DNA of 64,000 nt. Source: Hysterangium stoloniferum (taxonomy: Eukaryota; Basidiomycota; Agaricomycetes; Hysterangiales; Hysterangiaceae). The stretch lies in NCBI GenBank assembly GCA_015178975.1, contig WHVD01000080.1, positions 310,001-374,000 on the forward strand, given 5' to 3'. The notes beneath the pieces were generated by a model. That model did not search any database. It worked only from the letters and a program-made list of their open reading frames with translations, and was not told the DNA's origin. The first letter of the stretch is position 1, and every line of letters begins with the position of its first letter. Positions 21,824-31,757 of this stretch are shown one piece after another. The position numbers and the translations under genes were made by a program.

Positions 21824-24800
21824 ATGACTATGGGCAAGAACCAAACACCTAGGTCTTCATCAGCTCCGAGTAGCTCCATGCCTCGTCAAAAATCCGCTAA
21901 TTTGGAACCACCCTGTAACGTCACTTTGAGGAAGTCTTCGTTGACTCTCCAAGGATCAACTCCTCTGGAGGATCCTTCCGGAGTAGTAGTGGAATTGTCA
22001 ACGAACATTCCACCCGACCCACCTAAAGAACACTCGTCACCCGGGCAGTTGAACGCCCCTGGAGTCAATGTTGAGCCTGGTCGAGCACCCACGCCCATTC
22101 TCAAGTTCCCTCTGAGACAGGTTATTCTCAAGCAGTTCCTCGGAGGTCATATGATTTATGCTCAGCCCATCGACTTACAATGGGATATGTACTACACCGA
22201 TCGAATCTCTGAGGATCTGGTTACTCCCTTTGTAGAGGAGTACAATACAGATTATCCCATTTTACCAGTGACTGTAGCAGTTTGGTTAGGTCGTTACCAG
22301 GCGATCTTATCGGCATGAGATTTATTCACGCAACCAGGGAACCTTGAGGACTTGACCCGATCGATTCCCGAATGGTCAAACGAGGTGACTACCGCTATGG
22401 AAGGAGGAAGAAGGATTCTCAAGCGGGAGGTGTTTTCTCTATTCCTTGAAGCACTTTGTACGCATGATGATGCGTTGCAGATCCTGCACGTCCTGCTCGG
22501 CGGAGATCATGTTGTGCCTAAGGTTGACTACCAGTACATGTACATCCGCATGTTGGAGGAGTCTCTCAATGGAGTCACGCCAAATCTGCCATTTGCATAC
22601 TTCACTTTAAGGGGTCGGCTGAAGTGAAATCAAAGAAGACTCGATAAGATGGTTTTAGAGGTACTCCTCCCCTATAATGACTCGATTCAGGTCCCCGATT
22701 CACCTATCTCTATGACTAATTCGTTCGTTCGCAACCTAAATGGGTCTCCAGATACTCGTTTCCTATGTTCTCTCAACCATCCTGTGATATTGGAGGACTT
22801 TCCGCTGGACTTGAGGATGCAGGTGATAGAATGCCTTCAAGAAAAGAGGATTGAGGTCTGTGCTCCCTTTCATCAACCTCAGCCGTGTTGACTCCTGAAC
22901 ACAATGGAGATCGAGAGACAAATCGCGATGGAACCCAGTCCCACGCCTTTTCAGGGAGATCCTCGCTCTCACGTTGCATTTGAGGGAGTTTCCAACAGCC
23001 CTAATGTTGGGAATGAGGTGACCACTGTCAGAAACCGATCGGTTGCTAGCAAGGGTCGACGTCCTTTTCTACAGCGTTTACTGAGGGTATAGCTGGCCCA
23101 GTCGCTGGTTGAGGATCGCTGAACCCAGACAGTCCCCGCCATTCTCTGCCGATCACTTCGAATCCCTTCTTGCCATCAGGAGGACCCCCTAGTGATTCAT
23201 CCGGGAGTTTGAATACTTCAGACTGAGGAGGGAACTCGGGACGTGGGGAGTGCCACAATGGAGTGCCTAATACCCCTTTTCGAACTCCGATGCGGTCTCA
23301 AGCTAGCGTGCTTATTGATGACTTACCTAAGGACAAGAAGATCACTCGTAACACCAATGACCTCAAGATCAAATGGTCTGACCTCCCCGAATATGATGGA
23401 GCCCAATCCAAGGCCTTGGATTATATCATGGACATCATGAGTCTTGCGGAGATATCAGACTCTTTGAGTGTGATGTTAGGAGTTGCTCTGCCAAGATGAC
23501 TCACAGGAAACACTAAGGTCTGGTGGAGCACCCTAGACCATGAGCATCATACTGAATTCAGTCAATCTCATGGGTCATTTCTCTGGGGCATTGTGGAAGG
23601 ATTGCTTGGAACTCGCTGGCGTGAATCCTTGGCCTTAGAATGGGAAGCCATGAAATTTCGACAAGCTGGTCACAATCGCGAGACACCCATCCACTATATC
23701 CAGCGGAGAGTTAAACTCTATCTGTAAAGGGTATGCATATATGCATACCTGGACTAAGGAATAATAACCGGATTATAGTACTTTATTATTTACCTTTTAT
23801 TTTCTTTCTTTATATTCTTTCTATATTTTGAGCATACCTTGATTTGTAGTTCGAAGCTTTGTGTATACGTATGGGCGCCCTCGGTGCCAAAAGATAGACA
23901 ACTTTTTACCCAGCAGACACCACTTCGTAACGACTCAGACGTCGAATAACGAGAGGTGTCAAGGGTAGTATCTCAGCTACCTTAAAGGTAGCATTCTCTA
24001 GTCTACTAATAGCCTTTTGAACTCAAACCGCTAAGGTCGAGTTCCGGTTTCAAGACTTTGCACTCGTCGACACCGTAGTCGACTCACGCTACTAATACTC
24101 TATCCTAGACACTCAGTCTTTAGCTGAGTATCTTTCTTATTTCTAGCTACTAAGTTGTACCGTAAAAGGTCAACTCGTTATCTTACTGTTCTAAGCCGTC
24201 GCGAGCAACTATACAGTTGCTCTTGAGGCGTGCAGTGCGTTCTTATACTAGTACTAACAGTCTAGTAGTCTATAGTATTGTACTGACGGTCAATACTCTC
24301 TAATAGTAGTTGAATAAACACTATTCTTCGTATATAGAGCGGTCAGAACCCACCACTCTTCACACTATCATTTCCTGTACGGGTTCCACCAGGACAGAGG
24401 AGATGAGACACGCAGACTCATTCTCATGCTGCCTACAGAATGGCTCTACCTTCTTCAAGGACAACCCATCGACGATATCATGAGTTTGCAGACTTATGCT
24501 AATAACCTGAAAGAAGCTATGATTAACACTTGGGTCCAAACACACTGGGAACATTACAGGTTCCAGAAACCGTGCGTAATGTTATCAGAGGGTCAGGAAG
24601 TGGATTTTAGAGTCACCGACGACTTCTCTTCACCTAACCATGTTCTCGTTAGTGAGACTAACGAGAGAGGCTCGACGAGAAGGACCGTCCCTGACATCGC
24701 TAATCCAACGCAGGGAAAGCGTCACGGAAAAATGTTCTTCGAGAGGAGTAACAAGAAGAGCTCGGTCAAACCCACCAAGGAATGTTGGATATGTGGAAGT

Positions 24801-25391
24801 CCGGAGCATTTCAAGATAGATTGCCCCCATGCTGGCAAAATGTCTCATTATGTCTCTATCAACAAATGCTCCACACAGGATATGTCGGAGGAAGCTGAGG
24901 AGCAAAGGTTATATGAAGCGGTTCATGGACTATCTATACAAGGACAAGTAAATAGCTCTGATGACGAATTGACTTTTGTTTCCATTTATGCACCCCGAGT
25001 CGGAGACAAATTAGTAAGGGAGGAAAATTGAACGACTAGTGAAGCTCTTCCGTCTGAAGTTTATGTATCCATACTTGCCACAGATTTCTTCAAAAAGGGA
25101 GACCGGTTGAGTGCTCATCAGCAGGACCTTGAAGGCCTGACCGAGAAGTACCGTCAGACTGGAGATTCTCATGAACAAATCAGCTCGAACTCGCTCTGTT
25201 CGCCTGGAGCTGATGTTGACACATTCCCGTTTGATCCAGGAAACCCCCCCGACTTACTACCGTATGAGGACTCGGATTCGGAGGACAGCGGCAATGATCC
25301 GGTATTGGATTCCCCTTCAAAGCATATTCCTTGTCGAAGTGAGTGCAGGAACGTAAGCTTGTCCCTGCGCAAGGAAAGTAAGAGGCCTAGA
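21824..25391 (+). pseudogene. Gypsy G-A gag, degenerate
   Basis: Segments 21824-23722 and 24370-25391 surround an L5 LTR. The start MTMGKNQTPRSS is Ser/Pro-rich. A conserved Gag core follows (VILKQFLGGHMIYAQPIDLQ, KWSDLPEYDGAQSKALDYIM), then a CCHC zinc knuckle (CWICGSPEHFKIDC) near 24783 and an acidic linker (DSDSEDSGND). Alignment with the younger copy at 58300-61724 shows in-frame stops at about 22316, 22625, 22889, 23109 and 23499. Four of these are TGA where the other copy has CGA. Gag would form the capsid; this copy cannot. Confidence 0.85.
23723..24364 (+). mobile_element. Solo LTR, gypsy subfamily L5, inside gag
   Basis: 642 bp from TGTAAAGGGTATGCATAT to CTCTTCACA, with TSD CTATC (23718-23722 and 24365-24369). 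Its palindrome has one mismatch (ACTATACAGT). Confidence 0.88.
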
Positions 25392-25414
25392 TGTTAAAGG
25401 CATAGAAAAGAATT

Positions 25415-25488
25415 GACCCAGCCTGGGATTGAACCAAGGACCTCCTGGCTTTATATGCAGGTGCTCTTAACCACTGAGCTACTGGACC
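25415..25488 (-). tRNA. tRNA-like gene in mini-element LTR (array copy 1)
   Basis: 74 nt fold as a cloverleaf: acceptor GGTCCAG/CTGGGTC with two wobbles, D arm GCTC/GAGC, and T arm CTTGG/CCAGG with loop TTCAATC. The A box is TAGCTCAGTGG and the B box GGTTCAATCC. A T-run (TTCTTTTC) lies just downstream. The anticodon arm CCTGC-ATATAAA-GCCAGG has one extra nucleotide in its 3' strand; the loop would present ATA. It is probably a tRNA-derived Pol III unit rather than a translating tRNA. Confidence 0.7.
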
Positions 25489-25732
25489 TATAATCTAGTA
25501 TTATATGATGGATTATATATACATATATATAAGGACTTGTGATGCCAACTTGTGCTCTTATAACAGCTTATATAACTGATGGCAAGCCTGGGTCTTATAA
25601 CAGTCTATCACATATAGATATTGTATTTTCCCATTTCTAACACTTCCCCTGAAATCAATATCTAGTCTATACCCTACGCAGCAGATGAAGCTGAACGGGG
25701 CCCATAACCTGTTAAAGGCATAGAAAAGAATT

Positions 25733-25806
25733 GACCCAGCCTGGGATTGAACCAAGGACCTCCTGGCTTTATATGCAGGTGCTCTTAACCACTGAGCTAC
25801 TGGACC
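25733..25806 (-). tRNA. tRNA-like gene in mini-element LTR (array copy 2)
   Basis: Same 74-nt sequence and boxes as the first array copy, 318 bp downstream. Confidence 0.7.
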
Positions 25807-26050
25807 TATAGTCTAGTATTATATGATGGATTATATATACATATATACAAGGACTTATGATGCCAACTTGTGCTCTTATAACAGTTTATATAACTGATGG
25901 CAAGCCTGGGTCTTATAACAGTCTGTCACATATAGATATTGTATTTTCCCATTTCTAACACTTCCCCTGAAATCAATATCTAGTCTATACCCTACGCAGC
26001 AGATGAAGCTGAACGGGGCCCATAACCTGTTAAAGGCATAGAAAAGAATT

Positions 26051-26124
26051 GACCCAGCCTGGGATTGAACCAAGGACCTCCTGGCTTTATATGCAGGTGC
26101 TCTTAACCACTGAGCTACTGGACC
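26051..26124 (-). tRNA. tRNA-like gene in mini-element LTR (array copy 3)
   Basis: Same sequence, A and B boxes and bulged anticodon arm; next repeat of the array. Confidence 0.7.
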
Positions 26125-26368
26125 TATAGTCTAGTATTATATGATGGATTATATATACACATATATAAGGACTTATGTTGCCAACTTGTGCTCTTATAAC
26201 AGTTTATATAACTGATGGCAAGCCTGGGTCTTATAACAGTCTGTCACATATAGATATTGTATTTTCCCATTTCTAACACTTCCCCTGAAATCAATATCTA
26301 GTCTATACCCTACGCAGCAGATGAAGCTGAACGGGGCCCATAACCTGTTAAAGGCATAGAAAAGAATT

Positions 26369-26442
26369 GACCCAGCCTGGGATTGAACCAAGGACCTCCT
26401 GGCTTTATATGCAGGTGCTCTTAACCACTGAGCTACTGGACC
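26369..26442 (-). tRNA. tRNA-like gene in mini-element LTR (array copy 4)
   Basis: Same sequence. The surrounding LTR differs from its neighbours by scattered single bases, yet the tRNA-like part is unchanged. Confidence 0.7.
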
Positions 26443-26686
26443 TATAGTCTAGTATTATATGATGGATTATATATACACATATATAAGGACTTATGTTGCC
26501 AACTTGTGCTCTTATAACAGTTTATATAACTGATGGCAAACCTGGGTCTTATAACAGTCTGTCATATATAGATATTGTATTTTCCCATTTCTAACACTTC
26601 CCCTGAAATCAATATCTAGTCTATACCCTATGCAGCAGATGAAGCTGAACGGGGCCCATAACCTGTTAAAGGCATAGAAAAGAATT

Positions 26687-26760
26687 GACCCAGCCTGGGA
26701 TTGAACCAAGGACCTCCTGGCTTTATATGCAGGTGCTCTTAACCACTGAGCTACTGGACC
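26687..26760 (-). tRNA. tRNA-like gene in mini-element LTR (array copy 5)
   Basis: Same sequence, in the last LTR of the array; its T-run terminator is also kept. Confidence 0.7.
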
Positions 26761-26919
26761 TATAATCTAGTATTATATAATGGATTATATATACATATAT
26801 ATAAGGACTTGTGATGCCAACTTGTGCTCTTATAACAGCTTATATAACTGATGGCAAGCCTGGGTCTTATAACAGTCTATCACATATAGATATTTTATTT
26901 TCCCATTTCTAACACTAGA

Positions 26920-27440
26920 ATCCAATACCCTCATCCCAGTCGACTGATGAAGGAGGATACTATGATCCTTTATTGAAAACGGGATCCCCCCAGTGGTTAC
27001 TCTAGCATAGGAGTTGCAGCACTCCATGTTTTCGGTCATGTAGGAACTCCCGATTCACCCGAACACGTTAAAGTCCGAATGGACACGGGAGCGGATCTTT
27101 CCCTTATATCAGAGGAATTCTACAAGGGGCTGCAGGGCATATATAAGTTGAAACAAGGACTCAAGTTACCTCTAATCCAGCTCACGGGTAACGCTAAGGT
27201 TATTGGATATGTTAATATTCCTATTTACCTGGAGGATGACAGTGGAAAGTTACTGAAGTTCACGGCGGAAACTTATGTCATTAGAGGAATGACGGTGCCA
27301 ATTCTTTTAGGAGAAGACTTCCATATTACCATATTAATTATGAAATTGGTACTCTAAGAGATCAGCCGTTGGGATCTAGACTTATTCTCCCAGGATGACA
27401 GGGTTTTATTCCAGCCAGTTCTTCTAAGGAACCTCAACCT
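26920..27440 (+). pseudogene. Gypsy G-A protease region
   Basis: It continues gag after the mini-element array. It contains the retropepsin active site MDTGADLSLISEEF (27079 onward), then YVIRGMTVPILLGEDFH. Relative to element G-B, a few extra bases follow GEDFH and shift the frame, ending it at 27357. The protease would process Gag-Pol; here it is uncoupled from the RT frame. Confidence 0.82.
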
Positions 27441-29927
27441 TTGACTTTCACTGTCAATAAGGCCCCTTTCGGGAAGCATGAGAAGGAGCAACCCAAGCTC
27501 ACCTCTCTCCCTGATAAAGGCGTGCGTACTGAAAGAGTTGCGCGAGCCTTGGAGGATTGCACTATCGATCCAGAGTCAGCCAGACTAGTGCCCATTTTTG
27601 TTGAAGATCTAAAGGGCGAGGAGTGGATTGTTGAAGGAATTGTATTGCAAAACAAGGACGGTTCCATATTAGCCACACCAATCACGGCAATTTCAAGGAA
27701 TAGTGCGGCAGTACCCTTAGCCAATCCATCGCTAACCCCTAAGACTATCCGACGAGGGGAGAAAATAGGGATAATTCATGACCCTGCTCATTGGGCTCAC
27801 AAGCCCAGGTCACTTGAGGAGAAAGGTTTAATGGCAGCAGGCGCGACCAAGATCGCACACCTTATCGAAAGTCTCTCTCAACTTGAGGAGGACCGTCAAT
27901 TCACCTCAGAGAGGCCTAAGCCACCTGTTGAACCAGAGATTGCGGATGATTTCGAACCGCCTGGTCCTAAGACGGCTGTGGTGGCTAATAATGAGAAATT
28001 TGCCTCAGAGGATCTTCACAAGCTAGTCAACTTGGGACCAGATATACCAACGGAGGTCCTGCCACGTCTCAGATCAGTTTTGACTGAGAACGTTAAGGCT
28101 TTTGGAGTCAGCGGACGGTTAGGGCACGTGGAATGTAGAGTCCCTGTCCCCTTGAAAGAGGGTGCCCAACCCATATCCATGCCTATGTTCCCTTCATCCC
28201 CTGCCAATAGGAGAGTTATAGACGAGCAAATGGATACCTGGTTCAAAGAGGGTGTCATTGAGCCATCTAAAAGCCCCTGGGGGGTGCCAGCCTTTGTAGT
28301 ATATCACAATGGTAAACCGCGGGTGGTCATCGACTATCGGAAACTTAATCATCTCACTGTTCCAGATGAATTCCCTTTACCACGTCAATTGGAGATCATG
28401 CAGGCGCTGTCGGGATCAAATGTTCTTTCTTCTTTCGACGCGCTAGCTGGGTTTACTCAATTAGAAATGTTGGAGGACAATAAGCCTAAAACAGCCTTCA
28501 GATCTCATAGAGGGCTGTGGCAATTTAAAAGGATGCCGTTCGGGCTCAGAAACGGCCCCTCCACATTTCAGCGCGTCATGCAAACAGTTTTAGCACCCTA
28601 CTTGTGGATTTTTTGTTTAGTCTACATCGATGACATAGTCATATTCTCTAAGAACTGGGATGATCATTTGCTTCACCTGAATCAGGTGCTTGGCGCTATC
28701 GCTTTGGCTGGTATCACTCTCTCTCCCAAGAAATGTTTTATCAGATATAATTTGATCTTGTTGTTGGGTCATAAAGTATCCAGGTTGGGCTTTTCGACCC
28801 ATCAAGAGAAAGTTCGCGCTATATTGGAACTGGCCCCACACACTAAGGTTTCTGAACTACAACGGTTCCTTGGTATGGTCCTTTACTTTTTGGCGTATAT
28901 ACCATTCTATTCATGGATGGTGTCCCCTTTATTCTCGCTCCTAAAAAAGGGAACACCCTGGACGTGGACCGCTGAACATGTCCGAGCTTATGAGGATGTT
29001 AAAACCGCACTAGGATCAGCACCAGTGCTGGGACATCCAGTTAGTGGGATGCCCTATCGATTGTATACGGTCGCTTCGGATTTTGCCTTAGGTTGTTGTC
29101 TCCAACAAGTCCAGAAGATGGCTTTAGGAGACTTGATGGACACTAAAATCTATGCCCAAGCCAAGTTAGCTTTTGACCGTGTGCAGGATGTGCCATCCTT
29201 TGTTCATCGGTACAAAACCAAACAGCCCGAGATTGAGTGGTCGGATTCATGGGGACCCACTTTTGAGGCGACTGAAGTTACCATTGAACGAGTCATTGCA
29301 TATTGGAGTCGCACACTGAAAAGCGCTGAACGTAACTATTCTGCCACTGAACAGGAAGCGTTAGCAGCAAAGGAGGGACTAGTCCACTTCCAGCCTTTCA
29401 TTGAAGGTGAATATGTTCTACTCATTATGGAACATGCAGCTCTGCAATGGGCTAGATCGTATGAGAACACTAATCGTCGACTAGCCGCATGGGGGGCGAT
29501 ATACGCTGCATTTCCAGGTCTCAAAATTTTACATCGAGCAGGAAGAGTTCACAGTAACGTGGACCCACTGTCCAGACTCCCTCGGGTACCAGCCTTCGTG
29601 AGCCCTATTAGAGATGATTTACAAGCTATCACCTCGACCTCTCTGGACAAAAGCACTGAGGAAAAACTATGGAAGGACGAACCTGCTAAGAAGGCGGTCT
29701 TCTCGATCATAAACGATTCCATGGAACCTTTTGGAGTAACTGAGAAGGTCCGACAGTCGGAATGGGATTTTCATAACGCAGTAAGGGACGATCAGGAGGA
29801 CGAGTCTGACTTTGCACTGCGTCATCCTCAGCTGCTAATCAGTATCGAGGAGGGATATATAAAGAAATTTCTAGAGGGATACTCGAAGGACCCAGTCTTC
29901 AGAAACCTCTACGCTCTAGATACCCCT
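27441..29927 (+). CDS. Gypsy G-A reverse transcriptase-RNase H (Pol, cut at 3' side)
   Basis: An open frame of about 830 codons survives. RT motifs: VVIDYRKLNHLTVPDEFPLP, then SSFDALAGFTQLE (first catalytic Asp), MPFGLRNGPSTFQ, and the YIDD box in CLVYIDDIVIF. A connection domain (LQRFLGMVLYFLAYIP) and an RNase H region follow, including YWSRTLKSAERNYSATEQE and RVHSNVDPLSRLPR. A roughly 60-residue insertion splits RNase H. The usual RNase H TDAS reads TVAS here, so the first catalytic Asp is lost. The frame is cut at 29927 by an L1 LTR; integrase resumes at 52223. No start codon is implied, since Pol is normally made as a fusion. Confidence 0.85.
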
Positions 29928-30179
29928 TGTGAAGAGTAGTGGAAGTTCTAACCATTCTATATATGAAGAATATCGACCGTTTAGGTACAACACTAAGATG
30001 TATTGACTGTCGAAGTCTAATACAGAATGAACGTGTATTGACTACTCAGTTCAATACGGTAGAAGGAAGTAGCTATCTAGAATAAGGTAGAGAGCTAAAA
30101 CGAATAAGTAGAATCGACTGTCTAGTGCAATTCTGAACGACTGCTCGAGAGTAAAGTAGAGTACTAGAGAGTCGAATAA
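29928..30179 (-). mobile_element. L1 LTR inside gypsy Pol, outer-left half
   Basis: It begins after TSD CCCCT (29923-29927) and is interrupted at 30180 by copia-A copy 1, which duplicated AATAA (30175-30179). The remaining half is at 51840-52222. Removing the 21,660-bp insert restores an L1 LTR of ordinary length. Confidence 0.88.
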
Positions 30180-30210
30180 TGTTAAAACTGCCTCCACTGT
30201 CTCCAAAACC

Positions 30211-30255
30211 TTCTGGAACCTTCTAGAAGCTTCTAGAAGCTTCCAGCATGTTCCA
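30211..30255 (+). promoter_or_regulatory. Heat-shock-element-like array in copia-A LTR
   Basis: TTC and GAA triplets alternate every 5 bp: TTC 30211, GAA 30216, TTC 30221, GAA 30226, TTC 30231, GAA 30236, TTC 30241, with a further TTCC at 30251. This matches the nGAAn/nTTCn pentamer array bound by trimeric heat-shock factor. All other copia-A LTRs in the window keep it (for example 51506-51550 and, in reverse, 37568-37600). Confidence 0.7.
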
Positions 30256-30278
30256 GGGTATTCCCAGTTCATTTCCCA

Positions 30279-30415
30279 TGACAGCTGTCAATCAGCTGTC
30301 ACTTTGTATTCCAGCTGTCAATCAGCTGTCAGTTTCCATTCAAGCTGTCAATCAGCTGTCACTTATGACAGCTGTCAACCAGCTGTCAACCAGCTGTCAC
30401 TTATGACAGCTGACA
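30279..30415 (+). promoter_or_regulatory. CAGCTGTCA repeat cluster in copia-A LTR
   Basis: Repeated CAGCTGTCA with the perfect palindrome TGACAGCTGTCA at 30279-30290 and again further on. The core combines an E-box (CAGCTG) with TGACA half-sites like those of TALE homeodomain factors. Repeat number varies between LTR copies and explains their length differences. Confidence 0.55.
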
Positions 30416-30528
30416 AGCCTACTGATGTATAACATATATAAGCTTGTAGTTAGTGACCTGAATAGTAACAACTTTCCTCAGACTTGTGTGTGTCACGTGT
30501 CACAGTAAGTCACAGGTCACTTTTAACA

Positions 30529-30541
30529 GGTTATGGGCCCC
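30529..30541 (+). other. Primer-binding site of copia-A (half initiator tRNA-Met)
   Basis: GGTTATGGGCCCC abuts the LTR. It is complementary to the anticodon stem-loop GGGCCCAUAACC of eukaryotic initiator tRNA-Met. This is the half-tRNA priming known for Drosophila copia and Ty5. Copia-B and the mini-element carry the same site. Confidence 0.8.
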
Positions 30542-30772
30542 GCGCTCTAAGCGCTCTAGTACAGTATAACGTTTTGCAAACTTGCTTCTTTTGAGTAAGT
30601 TTCAGCCTATACTTTTATATTCCCCTGCCTGGCCCAGCCTTATTGCTGTTGCTAGTAGGGAGGAACTTGTACGCCACTAAGGCTGAGTTTCCCTCGAGAC
30701 TACCGTCTGGACCTCGAGTTAAATACCTTTTTTTTCTGAACTTCTTTGCGAGTTTGCTCTGTGTATACTACA

Positions 30773-31088
30773 ATGTCATCTTCCATCCCCCAATTCCCTA
30801 AACTCAACTCTCATAACTACAACACCTGGTCTGGTGAGATGCAGGCTTGGCTTCGTGCCCAGGGTGTCTGGTGCATTGTTGAGGCCACCTCCATTGCACC
30901 TGCACTATCCTCATCTCCCACAGAGGCTCAGCAAACTGCATTTGATGCTTGGGCTCTCAAGTTAGACAAAGCAGCAGGTTGGATGTACTTGAGTGTTGAG
31001 GATGATCAAAAGATTCATCTTAAAGGGATTGAGGGTGATCCGGTCAAGATGTGGACCAGTCTGTGTGATGTACACTTGCAGAAGCGCC
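30773..31088 (+). pseudogene. Copia-A copy 1 Gag, N-terminal fragment
   Basis: Starts MSSSIPQFPKLNSHNYNTWS, the Gag N-terminus seen in copies 2 and 3, and ends after HLQKR where a mini-element LTR is joined. The capsid core and zinc knuckle are absent from this element. Confidence 0.85.
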
Positions 31089-31408
31089 TGTATTAAAGGC
31101 ATAGAAAAGAATTGACCCAGCCTGGGATTGAACCAAGGACCTCCTGGCTTTATATGCAGGTGCTCTTAACCACTGAGCTACTGGACCTGTAGTCTAGTAT
31201 TATATGATGGATTATATATACATATATATAAGGACTTATGATGCCAACTTGTGCTCTTATAACAGCTTATATAACTGATGGCAAACCTGGGTCTTATAAC
31301 AGTCTGTCACATATAGATATTGTATTTTCCCATTTCTAACACTTCCCCTGAAATCAATATCTAGTCTATACCCTACGCAGCAGATGAAGCTGAACGGGGC
31401 CCATAACC
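31089..31408 (-). mobile_element. Partial mini-element (one LTR plus core) joined to a copia-A LTR
   Basis: LTR 31089-31341 and core 31342-31408. Where the second mini-element LTR should follow the primer site GGTTATGGGCCCC, a copia-A LTR (31409-31757) follows instead. The outer LTR end carries an extra A (plus strand TGTATTAAAGG). No TSD matches across this block. Confidence 0.82.
31114..31187 (-). tRNA. tRNA-like gene in partial mini-element
   Basis: Same 74-nt tRNA-like sequence with intact A and B boxes. Confidence 0.68.
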
Positions 31409-31757
31409 TGTTAAAAGTGACCTGTGACTTACTGTGACACGTGACACACACAAGTCTGAGGAAAGTTGTTACTATTCAGGTCACTAACTACAAGCTTATA
31501 TATGTTATACATCAGTAGGCTTGTCAGCTGTCATAAGTGACAGCTGGTTGACAGCTGGTTGACAGCTGTCATAAGTGACAGCTGATTGACAGCTTGAATG
31601 GAAACTGACAGCTGATTGACAGCTGGAATACAAAGTGACAGCTGATTGACAGCTGTCATGGGAAATGAACTGGGAATACTCTGGAACATGCTGGAAGGTT
31701 CTAGAAGGTTCTAGAAGGTTCCAGAAGGTCTTGGAGACAGTGGAGGCAGTTTTAACA
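31409..31757 (-). mobile_element. 3' LTR of copia-A copy 3
   Basis: 349 bp, followed on the minus-strand upstream side by the G-rich polypurine tract (GGGGGGTC in element sense) and a GA-type microsatellite near 31797-31820. Confidence 0.88.

Larger units (their letters stand above)
25392..26914 (-). mobile_element. Tandem array of mini LTR-retrotransposon (TRIM-like), 5 LTRs and 4 cores
   Basis: Five 251-bp LTRs (25392-25642, 25710-25960, 26028-26278, 26346-26596, 26664-26914) alternate with four 67-bp cores, an exact 318-bp period. On the minus strand each LTR runs TGTTAGAAATGGG to CCTTTAACA. Each core starts GGTTATGGGCCCC (primer site) and ends TTTCAGGGGAAG (polypurine tract). The whole array has a single TSD, CTAGA, and interrupts the gypsy frame cleanly. 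One insertion followed by unequal LTR recombination is the simplest history. There is no coding capacity; short open frames are shadows of LTR sequence. Each LTR contains a tRNA-like gene. Confidence 0.9.
30180..30528 (+). mobile_element. 5' LTR of copia-A copy 1
   Basis: 349 bp. It contains a heat-shock-element-like array at 30211-30255 and a block of CAGCTG/CTGTCA repeats at 30279-30415. The primer-binding site GGTTATGGGCCCC follows at 30529. Confidence 0.9.

Noticed and set aside
25558-26709. Four repeated 65-codon frames on the minus strand
   Set aside because: They are translations of mini-element LTR and core sequence, run through primer site and tRNA-like RNA, and recur only because the array repeats.
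25392-26914. CRISPR-like array, because of exact regular spacing
   Set aside because: The units are LTRs with primer sites and a TSD, the spacers are identical to one another, and the context is eukaryotic.
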